Shown here piece by piece: positions 1 to 11,489 of a DNA stretch of 64,000 bases. Under the pieces are notes generated by a model. The model had not been told where the DNA came from. It worked only from the letters and a program-made list of their open reading frames with translations, and did no database searches. The stretch is from NCBI GenBank assembly GCA_950295325.1, contig OX485808.1:39454527-39518526 (forward strand), in the 5' to 3' direction. Made by a program: the position numbers and the translations under genes. This stretch comes from Polytrichum commune. Its lineage: Eukaryota > Streptophyta > Polytrichopsida > Polytrichales > Polytrichaceae. Numbering within the stretch: the first letter of the stretch is position 1; every line of letters begins with the position of its first letter.

Positions 1-900
1 GCTTAGCCCTTCTATAACCGCGGCAAAGTACTTATTCCCATGGCCACTTCCCACTTCAACCTCTTTCCGTTTTTCTTGCATTCTTCTCTTCCTTTAGCAT
101 GCTAACCCTCTCCCCATTCATCTTAGTTGTAGAGTAAATGTGTGTCTCATCACCATTGTAGTCCATGTCTTCAAGCTTGCATATGGGTTGTGGGGACCCT
201 GGGACAATACATGCACTAGAAAAGGACCCCATTAAGATCTAACACCAGGAACCGCATCTTAGGCGGCGAAGGTGGGGTGGGTAAAATTGGGGGGGCCACC
301 ACGTTGTCCTCCACGCTTATGGGAGAAGAGCAGTGGGGAGCCACAACGTTATGCTCCGAGCCTTATGGAGACGATCGAGAGAAACGGGGGGACGGCTATG
401 TCATGCTATGTCCACATAAAACATTACAATTTTTTTGTGTGCAAATACAAATATAATAAAAATCATTGGTGGCAACATAAATATACGAGGGGTAAAAACA
501 CAAAACATACATTTTATCACAAAGACAAACATATAGGGAACAAAAAATGATATTATCATTTTTTACAATGCTCTATGTATATTTATTTTTTTATTTTTTA
601 TTTATTTTTTATTTGGGGGGGGGGGGGGCGCATTAAACGAGTCGTTCACACTATCCTAAATGTACATCTACAAGATAGAGCGACGCCAAGATCGAGCATA
701 GTCGCACGTAAGGAGCCGGAGGGTCGCAGGGGATGAAGGGCGAGAGTGCGGGGGATGGGTGGGGGTTGGGGGGGGAATTCCTCCTAGCTAGGGGGACATG
801 ACCACGCCAACTAGACAATGACCCATGGAATTTGGGTCGATCGTCCCAAACTGAGAGGTCTCAGTGTATTACCTTGTCCTAATCATGCCTGGACGTTGTG
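1..900. other. intergenic, no gene seen
   Basis: No convincing coding region on either strand. It contains an AT-rich low-complexity stretch at about 565-615 that runs into a pure G tract at about 616-628. The rest is unique-looking sequence. Confidence 0.6.
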
Positions 901-1109
901 AAAGCCTCCACCATCTCCGCTACCCCACCTCTCTCGCCACCGCCTTCTCCGACGAGGTCTGCGACGTGCTCCTGCAAAAGCTCAGTATTAGGTCCTTGTC
1001 CTAACCCAACCTCCACATGTGCATCATGCATGGGTTCAGTCATTTGGTTAGGAGTAGAAATATCACCAGGCCCTTGCGGGCCTTCAACATTGGAAGCCCC
1101 CGGGACGCG

Positions 1110-1518
1110 CTAGAGGTTGGGGTCGTCCACTTGCTGGACCACGGTGTACAGACAATTCCGGGGTCGCACCATGTGGTGGAGGTTGAACGACGGTTGCGGC
1201 ACGGATTGTTGAGGGATGCTTTGCGCAAGAAAACTGGGGGGCAAGTGTGGAAATGAGCTCGAGGGAGCCACCACCAAACCTTGTGCCCACATCTCTTGTA
1301 TCACCTACGTGATCAAGTCTGCGTTTGACAAAGGTTGGGCCATCACCCTTAGTCGCTCATGTTCCAATAGGAGATCGAGCCTTCAACTCTGCGATTTTGT
1401 TCCGCACCGAGGGTTCTTCTGTGGCAACCTTCTGCAAGTGGACGCGCTGCTCCTCGTCCCTCAACATCTTTTTCTTAGCCTCCTGCATAGTGTGGACTTT
1501 GGGTTTCACCCTCACCAT
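1110..1518 (-). pseudogene. gag-like fragment of an LTR retrotransposon (tentative)
   Basis: Read on the minus strand, an ATG at 1518 opens a charged, coiled-coil-like frame rich in Lys, Glu and Arg that stops after about 48 codons. A neighbouring frame at about 1304-1110 is Pro/Gln/His-rich. This charged then Pro/Gln-rich composition resembles the N-terminal part of plant Ty3/gypsy gag proteins, but I see no zinc knuckle or other diagnostic motif, and the frame is broken. It points away from the integrase remnant next to it, so the two are either parts of different elements or rearranged. It could be chance open frame. Confidence 0.25.
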
Positions 1519-1529
1519 AACTACCCCAA

Positions 1530-2560
1530 AGCACAAAAGCTTTTAGATGAGCTTCGCAAGAGCAAGGTGCTTAAAGAGGTTAAGTTGGTGGACGGATTGT
1601 TCAAGTGCAAGCAAAGTTGGGTGTATGTGCTACAAGGCAAGTTGAGGCTATCGGTTTTGAAGGAAGAATATGATAGTCCCATTGCCGGCCATAGGGAGGA
1701 AAGGAAAAACCGCCATAGAATGGTGTCAAGGAGGTACCATTGGTGGTGCATAAAGGAGGATATAGCTAACTTCGTGAAGGCTTAAATGAAGTGCCAAGTG
1801 AACTGAGCCTCTTACCAAAAGCAAGGCGGCCTCTTGCAACCGTTGCTTATCCCGCTGGGGCCATGACATAGTATGTGCATGGACTTGATCACAAGTTTGC
1901 CGGAGTCACAAGAATATGATGCCATCTTGTTGATGGTAGAGCAGTTTGCCAAGTTGTCACACATGGTGTTGATTGTGGGAACCACAACTGCGTTGGAGAC
2001 GGCATAGCCTTTTCACAAAAGATGGTTGAGGCATCACGGGTTGCCAAGAATGATTGTGTCGGATCAAGATCCAAAATTCACAAGTGCATTTTGGAGGCAC
2101 TTCTCTAGGGAGGTCGGAATGAAACTAAGGTTTAGCACGGCCTTCCATTCCCAAACGGATGGGAAAACATAGCGTGTGAATGGAGTCTTGAAGCAATACT
2201 TGAGAAACTTGGTGGGAGTGGACCAAGGAGATTGGGTGGACTATGTGGGTCGAGCAGAGTTTAATTACAATGTAGCTACGCACTCGGCAACCAAGGGGTC
2301 GTTTTTTATGGTGGCTTTTGGAGTGCGCTCCAACCTACTAACCTAACTCTCGAGGAGGCACATTCAACACTAGAGTTCAACCAAGATGACGAAGGCTTGG
2401 CCATGAAGCGTGAACAAGTCTTCGAGATGACCAAGTTGTTGGTGAAGAAAGCCCAAAAGTGCTACGAAGAGCAAATCAATGCCAGAAAACACAAAGGGGA
2501 GTATGAGGTGGGCCAAAAATATCGCAACCCTTACTAGCCCACTTAACAATCTGGCCAATT
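1530..2560 (+). pseudogene. Ty3/gypsy retrotransposon integrase, degenerate
   Basis: The plus strand encodes the end of an RNase H/H2C2 linker (ending near 1785 with the zinc-finger motif GHRE...HRM...YHWW) and then an integrase core. A segment reading MDLITSLPESQEYDAILLMV begins at about 1878, the motif VSDQDPKFTSAFW lies near 2060, and HSQTDGKT near 2150. These are hallmarks of the Ty3/gypsy integrase (DDE core; the D of VSDQDPKF is one catalytic residue). In-frame stops occur after the H2C2 part, before PFHKRW, after HSQTDGKT, and repeatedly past 2340, so the gene is dead. The integrase C-terminal part is frameshifted between 2340 and 2560. No LTRs were found, so this is a truncated fragment. 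Confidence 0.85.
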
Positions 2561-2933
2561 TTCATTTCTAGCAAAGGTTACGAGCGCTAACCCTTCGCAT
2601 TCCGCCATGCTAATGGTTAGCTCCTCCTACCCTGGACCTTATAGTTCATAAGAGGGAACCAACCCTCCTACTTTGCTTTCGGGACTCACCCCTTAATCGG
2701 TAACCAATTCCTAGATGTGGACTTCCATCCATGGAAGTCCAATCCTATGTTGATCATCGCGTTGCTGGAGCAACACTACAACAACCCAAACCATATTAGG
2801 CAACTATGGCCTCACATTGGGCCAATGCCCATGGAGGCCGTGCCGTTCGGCCTCGGGTGGGTGAGGCCACACCACCTCAACCATATAAGCCTCTAGGACT
2901 CTACGCGGGGCCCCCACCCCACCGTCAAAAAAC
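2561..2933. other. intergenic between two retroelement remnants
   Basis: No gene is visible. The stretch lies between the decayed Ty3 integrase and the A-rich tail of the minus-strand LINE and may be the leftover 3' part of the Ty3 element. Confidence 0.4.
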
Positions 2934-3223
2934 CTTTATTTTATTTTTATTTTTTTGAGACAAAAGGCCAACCGCCAACGCCAAAATGAATAAAACCAAG
3001 AAAAAGAACATCCCCACGCCCACACCGAGGGGGGGGGGGGGGGCGGGCCCCTCGGGCGCAGGAACACCGCCACGACCGGGACAACAACCCGCACAAGAGA
3101 CCACCATGGACAACCCACCAAACCACCAAGCCAAGGACGACCCCCACCCCACCGGCCAAGGACAACCCCCAAGCCACCAAAAGCCCTCCAAGGGACCTTC
3201 ACCTACCAAGAACCAACTAACCC

Positions 3224-4735
3224 CTACCTAAGATAATTACATTTCTTCCAATTCCACTCAATGTGGAGGTTGTGCCTTCTACAAAGAACGTTCCTAGCTC
3301 CCCAAGTTTTGTGAAAACCTTGAAGTAGCCCTAAAGCCAAAAAGGCACTAATCTTGATGTATTTGAGGACCCGCTCCCAAGCCGTCTTGCCGTATAAGAT
3401 GAGTTCGTCCCAAATGTGGTGCTTGACGCGCGTTTCATGCCAATGTTCTTGGTTAAACACTTTGTCATTCCGTTCAATCCAAATGGCCCAAAGAGTGATA
3501 CCTCTAAGGAGGTGCCAAATTTTGATCTTGGGGCCATACTTCTTTGGAAGTCTTTCCCCGAAAAGGGCTTGTTTCCAATTGAAGCAATCATAGTTCCCTG
3601 ACCTCACCCCGCAAAGTTCATGCATAATGTAGGTGGCCCACCTCCACGCCCTCCTAGTTTGAATGCAATCCCAAAATTTATGCTTGACCGATTCACTAGT
3701 GTTGGGGAGACAAAAAATGCATTGTTTCAAAATGGAAACCGGGGCAATCCGTGCCCTCCATTCATTGACCGCCACCGCCTTGTGCCAAATTGACCAAATG
3801 AAAGTGGCCTCTTTGCTGGAGCGGAGAGGGTCCCAAACTTGAGACCATTGGAATCTATAGTTGCCCGGTAGGTAGCCTTGCCACTTGTCCGCCGCCCGGG
3901 TGGCGCCTTGGCTTCTATTAGAGAGGATTTCTTATCCGTTTTTCGTTGTGTAGTCAAGGAAGCGGCCTCCATCTCCCCATCGCCACCTATCCGGGTCCCA
4001 AGGGAGAGTGGCCACTTTCCCATAGAAAAAGTCACCTCCTCCCTAGTTTCTTCTTCTTCTTTCTTAGGCCCTCTACTAGTGTGTATGATTTTGATTTCGT
4101 GAAAGTGTCCTTCTACCTCCCCTTCCGGGTGTTCCCATTCTCTAAGGCATCTAGAGTACGTGGGTGCCGACGGTGAAACATTGGGCCGGGATAGGTAAAG
4201 TTACCTTGTGTAATTGAAGGCACGGTGGGGTGAATTCCGGCCCGCACCTCACCACGAGCGCGGGGTCCTCCTTCCCATCTTCGTACAAGCCGAGCCACAT
4301 ACCGGGGTAGGTGGCGTCCGTGTCCTCTTCAAGCTTCCCCCTCCACTCTTCCGATAGCTTGTTCGTGATTCCTTCCCAATCGCCGACGTCAGTTGGTTTG
4401 AGTTGAAATTTCCTTTTTGCTTCTTCCCATGATAAGAATTATTTTTTACCCTCGTCCCATACATCATCCACCTCCCTAATGCCTTGGCGGTAGAGTTCCA
4501 AGCCCCTAGAGTAGGAGAAGCCTTTTTTGAGGAGTTCAACCCCATCCGACCACCAAAGGTTGGAATGTAGGAGCTCCATCTTAGTGCGTGGTGGAAGTTG
4601 GTACATGCTTTTTGCCATACTTTTCCACGCCTTGCTTATGTGGCCCCACACCTTGGATCCGGAGAATCCTTGGTGTTGCTTGCAAGTGAACCATTGTAAG
4701 TCCACTCCCCAACTCCGTCCTCGTTGTGGGTTGAA
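3224..4735 (-). pseudogene. LINE ORF2 C-terminal region with zf-RVT zinc-binding domain
   Basis: On the minus strand the region downstream of the RT thumb is split into several frames: 4705-4439, an intermediate segment to about 3727, and 3775-3224. The last contains the pattern C-x2-C, then KHKFWDC, then W-rich residues (VNEWRARIAPVS...CIFC...HKFWDC...AWRWA). This is the reverse-transcriptase zinc-binding domain (zf-RVT) found at the C-terminus of plant LINE ORF2. It is separated from the RT part by frameshifts and stops. The protein would have joined RNA binding and integration in a LINE ribonucleoprotein; here it is non-functional. Confidence 0.8.
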
Positions 4736-6458
4736 TCACGCAAGCCTATACCTAAGCATAATTTGGAGGTTGGATTCCCCCGGCTCCATCGCTTTCACTA
4801 TCCATTTACTTAGAAGACTAGTTTTGGCTTCTTCCGGGTCCACTAGGCCTAAACCCCCATATTTCTTCTTTAGGCAACACTCTTGCCAACTTACTCTAGT
4901 CCGGGTAAGTTGCTCCTTGCCAGACCACATGTAATTGCGGATCGCTCCCCGTATTTTCCGCAAAATTCTATTCAATCCTCCCCACACCGTAATAAAAAAA
5001 CGATAGTGTTGAAAGTAACACTTGGTTACATATTACTATTCTCCCGGCTAATGATAGCCTCATGCTACTCCAATACTCTAGTTTTTTAGCAATTTTGTTG
5101 TATAGAAATTGATCAACATCCCTAGTATTGAAGTTTAGGCCGAATGGGGTACCTAGTAATTTAGAAAGTTCACCCTCCTCCGCCCACTTCCAATTATAAC
5201 CTAGGAGCCATTCGGGCTTGTGCGTGTACTTATAAAACCAATAAGCACACGACTTTTCCCAATTCATTTCCATACCCGAGGCTTGGCTAAAGGTCTCTAG
5301 AATCCTCACTAGCTCATCTACATCTTCCTTGGTGCCCCTTACCATGAAAGATGAGTCATTCGCATATTACGAGATACATTGTTGTTTTTTACCCCCCGGT
5401 AAAAAAACACCTCTTAGCCGCCCTTCCGCCACCGCGTTGTTGATCATATGGGTGAGGATTTTACCCACTATTAGAAACAAATAGGGGGCAAGTGGGCACC
5501 CTTGTCTTACCCCCCTCTCTACCTTGAAATTACCGCCGGGGTTGCCGTTGAGGTTAACTGCCGCGGTTGCGTTGATCAAGAGGAGTTTGACCCTCTCAAT
5601 GAATTCCTCGCATATGTTCAAGGCCCTCATTGCACGGAATAGGAAATGCCATGATACCTTATCATAGGCTTTAGAGAAATCTAGTTTAAAGAATATACTT
5701 GGTTGTTTGGATGTCTTGGCCCAATGGAGGGTTTCTTGTGTGAGTACTATGTTGTCTAATATGAACCTTAGGGATAAGAATGCCGTTTGTTCCGGGCTAA
5801 TTACATCCCTAAGCATGGGTTGTAATTTAATTTGCAAGGCCTTTGCTATTATTTTATATGTTACCGTGAGGAGGGTAATTGGCCTCCAATAGTTAAGGTC
5901 CTTGGAATCACCCTCCTTAGGTATCAAGCTAATTACCCCCTTGGTAACTCCCTCATGCAAGTGCTTCTCCTCAATACTACCTTTAACCATAAGGTGAAAG
6001 TCTTTACCTATGATAGGCCACATTTTTTGGAAGAACTCCACCGGAATGCCGTCGTGCCCCGGTGCCTTCCCCTTCGCCATCGAATTCACTGCTCGCCGTA
6101 ACTCCCTCTCCGTAATTTTTTTGCCGAGGACCTCGTTCATGGCGTTGGTGAAGATGGGCGGGACCCCCTCCATCACCCTCTCTAGTGCCTCCTCCGATAT
6201 GCCTTTATGTGCGTAAAGGTCCTCGTAGAATTCCTTGGTAATTCTCTCCAAGTCTTCCCTCTTGGTGAATCCCCTACCATGTCTATCATTGAATTCCGAA
6301 ATCGTGCCTTGGACGTTTTTAGGTGTCACCGACTTAAAAAACTCCTTAGAACACCTATCCCCTACTTGTTGTCATTTTACCCTTGACCTTAGTGCGGCTC
6401 TTTTAGCTTTTCTAGTCTCTATGCCCCTCATGACCTCCTTTAGTCTACTTACTTCCCC
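4736..6458 (-). pseudogene. LINE reverse transcriptase domain, degenerate
   Basis: The minus strand shows the ordered RT blocks of a non-LTR element: YWRPITLLTVTYKIIAKAL near 5890, the palm motif A FFKLDFSKAYDKVSW near 5670, and GVRQGCPLAPYLF near 5500. The catalytic box then reads YANDSSF near 5365, where functional elements have F/YADD, so the first catalytic aspartate is changed to asparagine. A TAA stop immediately precedes the YAND box and another stop (TGA) lies near 6372. A frameshift near 4987 moves the thumb region into another frame. It is continuous in frame with the endonuclease part upstream. Confidence 0.9.
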
Positions 6459-7493
6459 TTACTTCTCAAAATTGTTGATGTCTTCGTGTAAGTTGGCCGT
6501 GGCTAATTCTAATTTGGCTAGCGTGTCTAACTCTAGTTTCCTATTTAGCATAGCTTTGTGTCTACTTGCTTGCCTATATAATCTAGTGATGTTTCTAAGC
6601 TTGTAGAAAAAGGTTGCGCCTTCCGGCATTGCATTCCATTTCTCATCCATTTTGGTTATTAAGTTTCCTTTGAGATAAGATACATTCCACTTGAATGCGG
6701 ATTTTCTACCTTCCCCACTACCTACGACTAGCTCTAGATGTACCGGGGAGTGGTCCGACCCCACGGAGTAGCCATGAATGTAGTAGGTGCTTAGTTGAAT
6801 GTTGAGATTACTTTGGACCGGGATGTAGAACCTATCTAGCCTAGCTAGCCGTCGGTCTATTTCCTTTTGTTCATTGTCCCACGAAAATCGAGGTCCTCCC
6901 CGATGCACGTATTTGTCGCTTACTTGTAGGGAGTTAAAAAACTCCTTCAAAGTATATTTTTCCAAGTCACTAATGGTTCTTCCACACCCATGTGATTTGT
7001 CCTCCGGCCTTTCGGTCATATTAAAGTCTCCACCAATGATCCATTCACAATCTTTGGGAAATGCGTCTACTATGAGATGTCATAAATGCCTCCTCTCCGT
7101 GGGGATATTAGGCGCATATACACATGCGAGCCCAATATTCTCCCCCTCTACACATTCTAGTTTGATCCATATTACTCTATTTTCGTAAAGCGCGCCGGTA
7201 GCCGTGACTAGCCTAGCGTATTTGTTTGCTAGTAAAATGCCTACTCCTCTTTTCCCGGCTGCGTTTGGGTTAAGCCAATTCCTCTCCCCCGGGGCGGCTT
7301 CTAAGAACCAACTAGCACATCCGGGCATAAGTCTTGGTCCTAGGTTTTCCAAGGCTCTCCTTCTAAGTTTGTGTTCTTGAATCATTACCACATCAGCCTT
7401 AGGTGCTAGTGTACTAAGGAACCCTCTTTCTTTTGCAATACTATCCAGGTCATTAAGTCCCCTAATGTTGTGAGTGATTATGTTCCACTTCAT
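6459..7493 (-). pseudogene. LINE ORF2 apurinic/apyrimidinic-like endonuclease domain
   Basis: ORF2 begins with ATG at 7493 and immediately shows the exonuclease-endonuclease-phosphatase fold motifs used by L1-type LINEs to nick target DNA: the Asn in HNIRGLND, the Glu in MIQEHKL, ACVYAPN, GGDFNM and near the end GSDHSPVHLEL. The frame holds one nonsense codon (TGA at 7080-7082, just before the GGDFNM motif) and a terminating TAA at 6459-6461 before the RT domain. The catalytic residues are otherwise present. The downstream RT is in the same frame. Confidence 0.9.
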
Positions 7494-7622
7494 AAGCTAG
7501 GGTTTTGAATAAAGTGATCCTCCTTTCTTCCTTTAACTAGGATTGGTGCCCGTGCCCCAAAGTCTCCCTTGTCTTGGGGTGATCATTTGTTTACCTAAGG
7601 CCATGAGACTAGAAGCACTATT

Positions 7623-9935
7623 TCAGATAGGTGTGTTAACATGTGATGCTCCTTGGTCATGTTCTCTAGCCCCGTCTCCCCTAGTGTCCATAGAAGTATT
7701 GGGGCTATCTAGGCCAATGCTAGCCATTATGTCTTTGTAGGTGTTACCCTTGTAGTTAGTCTTTTGGGGGGATTGTGTCTCCCAAACTATGTCCGGATGT
7801 CTATTGGTAGGCAAGTTCTCGGTCTCCGGGTATGTGCTACCAATGCGCTCAAAATCATTTTGAAGGTAGGGTCCCGTCCACTTACCAAGTCGTTGGGTCT
7901 TGTTGGTATTCCGGTGACTAGGTGGTCCGTTCTCCCACGTTTGCTTCTGCCATTTGCTTGTCTCCGAGAAAGGTGCTTTACTACCCGTCTCTTCACTCCA
8001 CCTTGGTGGCCTCGTCCCACTGGGTCTTTCTGCTAGGTCTTTGCCTCTTCTTACCACTGTGTTACCATTTTGGTTGCCGTAATCGGCTTCCTCCCTTGGT
8101 AAAACTCCATTTAGGTTGTTTCGTGTGGGGGATTCATGGGTTAGCCGTTGGCTCCCCAAATTGTGAGGGGTCTCCTGCCCCTGCCACGTTGCTGGCATGT
8201 CTTTGCTTACCTCTGTGACGTCCCTTCCTCGACCTCCTTCTCCCCTCACCTCAGTCTGGTGCCGCTCCTTTGTATTGCTCTTCTGTGCTCCCCCAGTTCG
8301 TTGCCGAGCAGTCTCTCCTCTTCTTCCAACAGGGCACTCCGGAGTCTCTTCTCCCCCTCGTCGTCTCTGTCTGCCCTCTTCCCTCTTTTCTCCGATCTCG
8401 TTACTCCTCGGTCTCTCTCGGTGGGCTCACTGCCCCTGCATCTTTTGCCTGCTCCGCTCCACCTTCGTCGCTCTCAATCGCCATGGGCATCGCTGCTGTT
8501 GCGGTGTCCTCCGTCTGAGCCTGGAGCGCCGGTTCTCTCTCCGCATCCTCCCCTTCATCAATCTGCATCAACTCACCTCTCCCATGGTCTGCCTCAGTGG
8601 TTGCTCCTGATCCCTCCTTTGTCCCGTCCGCTTCGGTGTCGGCTGCCGCTGCCCCACCTTCTAGCTCTTCTTCTTCTTTTGACTCCTCCAGATCCTCATG
8701 ATCCAGGGGTTTCGTTTACCCTGCATGTTTCCTTGGTGACCAAAGCATCGTGAATGCTGGATCGCCCCTCCCTTCAACCGGTGTTGCCAGCTCTTCCACA
8801 TCTTCCTCTAGATTTGTATCAACTCCTATCTCCGGCAGTGCACCTTCTCCGTTGGTGTTTTATGGTCTCAGTACATCGGTCCGATCCCTTCGCACTTCAG
8901 CTTGAGTCCCGCTACCTCCCGGCCTTTCCTGGCTCCCAGTTGTCGGGCTTACTCTGGCAGTTTGCCCTCCTCTCGGTCGGTCGGCCTCTTCTCCATGTGG
9001 CTTGGTTCAAAATCTTGCTGCTCTTTCCTCCTCCGCTAGAGCGAAGGCACTTGATCTCCTCTCATCATTAATAATGTTGAAGATGTTTCTTTTGGTGTTT
9101 TTCTTGTTTGTAACTTGTTGGAAGCCGTCCTCATCAACTCTGATGTTTTTCCCTTTATCATTCTGATGCATCTGTGGAACGAATGTAGGTCTCCTCCCTC
9201 CCCTCACGGGTCTCTTCTGAGTTTCATTGCAATCCCTCACTCTATGCTTCCAACTATGGCATGCTTTGCAGCGCATTGGTAGTTTGTCATAGTCTACTAG
9301 CACATTTTGTATTGGAAATGTTCCCTCCTCCGTTTCTAGATCTATGCTTGTCACCCAACCCTTGTTAACCATGAGATTCACACAAAACCTTGGATCTCTT
9401 GCTGATTCATTGGATGTATCAATGCCAATCACTTCCCCTAGCGTTTTCGCTATGGCTAGTGCTTGATCATGATGCTCAAATGGAAGCCTCCTCAAGGCTA
9501 CCCATGTGGGGAATGTAAGGTTGCTAAGGTTGTCCGGATTGAATCCAGGAACCCAGCTTTGGATCATGCATGTTCCCCACTTGGATTTGTAAGGTGACAA
9601 CATTAGTGCTCTATTGAGTGCATCCGAATCCTCTCCTTTGAGAAAAAAATATCCCTTGCCCACATTCATGCAAAATGTCAACACACTGTCACCTATTCTT
9701 TGATTAAGGGCTTGCAACCACCGATCCATGTCTTGGAAGGTGGGTTTGGGCCTACAAACTTTACAATTATGAGTTGGTCTTTCAATAGGGCAATGCGTGC
9801 ATTCACTTTCACTTGATCCACCCTAAAAGTAATGGCATCTTTCCTAACCAAAAAACCGTTAAAGTTCTTCTCGAGATTTGTTGGGAGGATCTCACCAACT
9901 TGTTCCCTAAATGGGTGTGAGGCCAAACCCACCAC
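7623..9935 (-). pseudogene. LINE ORF1 (DUF4283 plus CCHC zinc knuckle), frameshifted
   Basis: The first segment (9935-9693) carries VGLASHPFREQVGEILPTN. The second (9729-9007) continues it in another frame with the DUF4283-like fold and the knuckle CKACHSWKHRVRDC (C-x2-C-x4-H-x4-C). A third, hydrophilic Gly/Arg/Thr/Pro-rich segment (8249-7623) forms the C-terminal tail. In plant L1-type LINEs this protein binds the element RNA. The frameshift near 9725 and several breaks between 9007 and 8249 disable it. Start choice is uncertain: in the frame of the first segment a stop lies just upstream, near 9985. Confidence 0.8.
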
Positions 9936-10047
9936 CCTTAAGCGTCCTAGTCCGGGTGGTGGTTTTGAGAATCACATGTGTCATATCCAAACTCGTGGTA
10001 ACATGGAATGTAACTTCCATCTCAATGAACTCCCAACTTACTTAGAA

Positions 10048-10227
10048 TCATGATGTTTTATTGATGTTAGCCTCTTGAATAGGTAGAGCATTGGCCTTCT
10101 CAAGGGTCCACCCTGCGGCCTTGGCCACACATGCCCTTAAGAATATTCCTCTTGAAACCTTGGCCTTGGCCAATGTTTTCTCATCAGTGCTCTTCACCTC
10201 AGTGAGGCTATGGGTTGCCGACTCCAT
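10048..10227 (-). CDS. short leader ORF upstream of LINE ORF1 (copy A, 59 aa)
   Basis: The minus strand has an ATG at 10227 opening a 59-residue frame that ends with TGA at 10050-10048. Its core reads RGIFLRACVAKAAGWTLEKA and it ends with EANINKTS. A second copy of this ORF (11627-11791) keeps the same core and the same EANINK ending, so the peptide has been conserved while the flanks diverged. It lies directly 5' of LINE ORF1. It may be an upstream ORF of the LINE transcript or the first exon of ORF1; a good donor-like AA|GTAAGT follows the stop. I do not recognise the peptide. Confidence 0.45.
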   Translation of the reverse strand: MESATHSLTEVKSTDEKTLAKAKVSRGIFLRACVAKAAGWTLEKANALPIQEANINKTS

Positions 10228-10230
10228 GAT

Positions 10231-10557
10231 TCAATTAAGTTTCTAGTGTCTTAATTTCCAATTGTCAACCCAAGGACATTCTCCTTGTGTGGGGCCAACA
10301 ACCCAATCTCGTGCTTCACATCCATATTAGCACATCAATTTACTCCATGATGAGAATACAAGTGTTGAAAAACACTTCTCTTTCTTATCACTCTCATGTC
10401 ATCCTCCTCACAAGTTCACTCCCAAGTGTCACTTCCTGCTATACGGGATTTCCTAACTATAACTCTAATCCTAACCCAGCTAACCTCTTAAATCCTAACC
10501 TATCTAGTTACTTAATTCCTAACCCAGCCCCTACTCTTTGATGCAGCCTTTACCCCA
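10231..10557. other. spacer between LINE leader and minisatellite
   Basis: No gene is seen. The sequence near 10,450-10,540 is rich in CTAACC/CCTAAC-like words but is not a regular array. It belongs to the duplicated LINE leader region. Confidence 0.4.
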
Positions 10558-11050
10558 GCAGTCCCGGTCCAGTAGCCCCTTAGATTCAACCAGCAGCTAG
10601 CTGGGCTTGCCGAGACCACCCTCTGCAGTCCCGGTCCAGTAGCCCCTTAGATTCAACCAGCAGCTAGCTGGGCTTGCCGAGACCACCCTCTGCAGTCCCG
10701 GTCCAGTAGCCCCTTAGATTCAACCAGCAGCTAGCTGGGCTTACCGAAACCACCCTCTGTAGTCTCGGTCCAGTAGCCCCTTAGACTCAACCAGCAGCCT
10801 GCTGGGCTTGCCGAAACCACCCTCTGCAGTCTCGGTCCAGTAGCCCCTTAGACTCAACCAGCAGGCTGCTAGGCTTGCCGAAACCACCCTCTGCAGTCTC
10901 GGTCCAGTAGCCCCTTAGACTCAACTAGCAGGCTGCTGGGCTTGCCGAAACCACCCTCTGTAGTCTCGGTCCAGTAGCCCCTTAGACTCAACCAGCAGCC
11001 TGCTGGGCTTGCCGAAACCACCCTTTGCAGTCCCGGTCCAGTAGCTTTGC
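10558..11050. repeat. 67-bp minisatellite, about 7.3 units
   Basis: Starts of successive units at 10558, 10625, 10692, 10759, 10826, 10893, 10960 and 11027 give an exact 67-bp period. Each unit begins GCAGTC(C/T)CGGTCCAGTAGC and ends with CCACCCTCT. Units 1-3 form one sequence subtype and units 4-7 another, so the array grew in at least two steps. It sits between the two copies of the LINE leader ORF. Confidence 0.97.
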
Positions 11051-11489
11051 TGCAGTCTCAGAACCCCAGAGTCGACTAAGCACCAGAATTAAATGCCACG
11101 GCCGAAAATCATAACTGGATGCTACAAATTAAATCTTATGAACTAAGCCCTATAAACTAAATACTACAAACTAAATATTATGAGCTAATCACTATAAAAT
11201 GCCACTAATCCCAACACTATAACTAAGCACTATAAAACTAACCTCACAACCGGTTGGCACCAGTTTCCCCCAAAAGAAACTTGCACTTTCCCGTGCCTCC
11301 TTTCTAATCACACTCTTTTCCTCTAATTCTAAGAACTCAAAAATCCTAGAGAGGAGAGGGAGAGAGAGAGAATGAGAGAGAGAATGAGAGAGAGAATGAT
11401 TTTGAAGAAGAGAGAAGAAAAGGTAAAGAGAGGGAACTTAAGGAGAAGAGAGGATAAGGGAGGAAGAGGAGAGAAAGGGCATCCAATCA
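11051..11489. other. spacer with GA-rich low-complexity tract
   Basis: AT-rich short words of the ACTA(T/C)AAACTAA kind (11,090-11,240) are followed by a purine-rich tract of GAGA and GAGAATGA units (about 11,350-11,490). A similar purine-rich tract follows the next leader copy at about 12,700-12,880, so this is part of the duplicated unit. No gene. Confidence 0.6.

Larger units (their letters stand above)
2934..10230 (-). mobile_element. L1-clade non-LTR retrotransposon (LINE), full-length-like but decayed
   Basis: Reading the minus strand from about 10.2 kb down, the order is: a short leader ORF, ORF1 with a DUF4283-like domain and CCHC knuckle, ORF2 with AP endonuclease, reverse transcriptase and C-terminal zinc-binding domain, then an A-rich tail (complement of 2957-2934). 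This is the layout of plant L1-type LINEs. The endonuclease-RT frame from 7493 to 4968 is a single frame broken by four stops, and there are frameshifts in ORF1 and in the C-terminal third, so the copy cannot be autonomous. No target-site duplication could be assigned. The 5' end is uncertain because the leader region is itself duplicated up to about 13 kb. Confidence 0.85.

Noticed and set aside
8148-9071. Several long plus-strand frames rich in Ser, Leu and Pro
   Set aside because: They are antisense to LINE ORF1 and reflect its codon composition.
10440-10540. CTAACC-rich stretch as interstitial telomere
   Set aside because: The words are irregular and do not form CCCTAAA repeats, unlike the cluster at 39,211-39,264.
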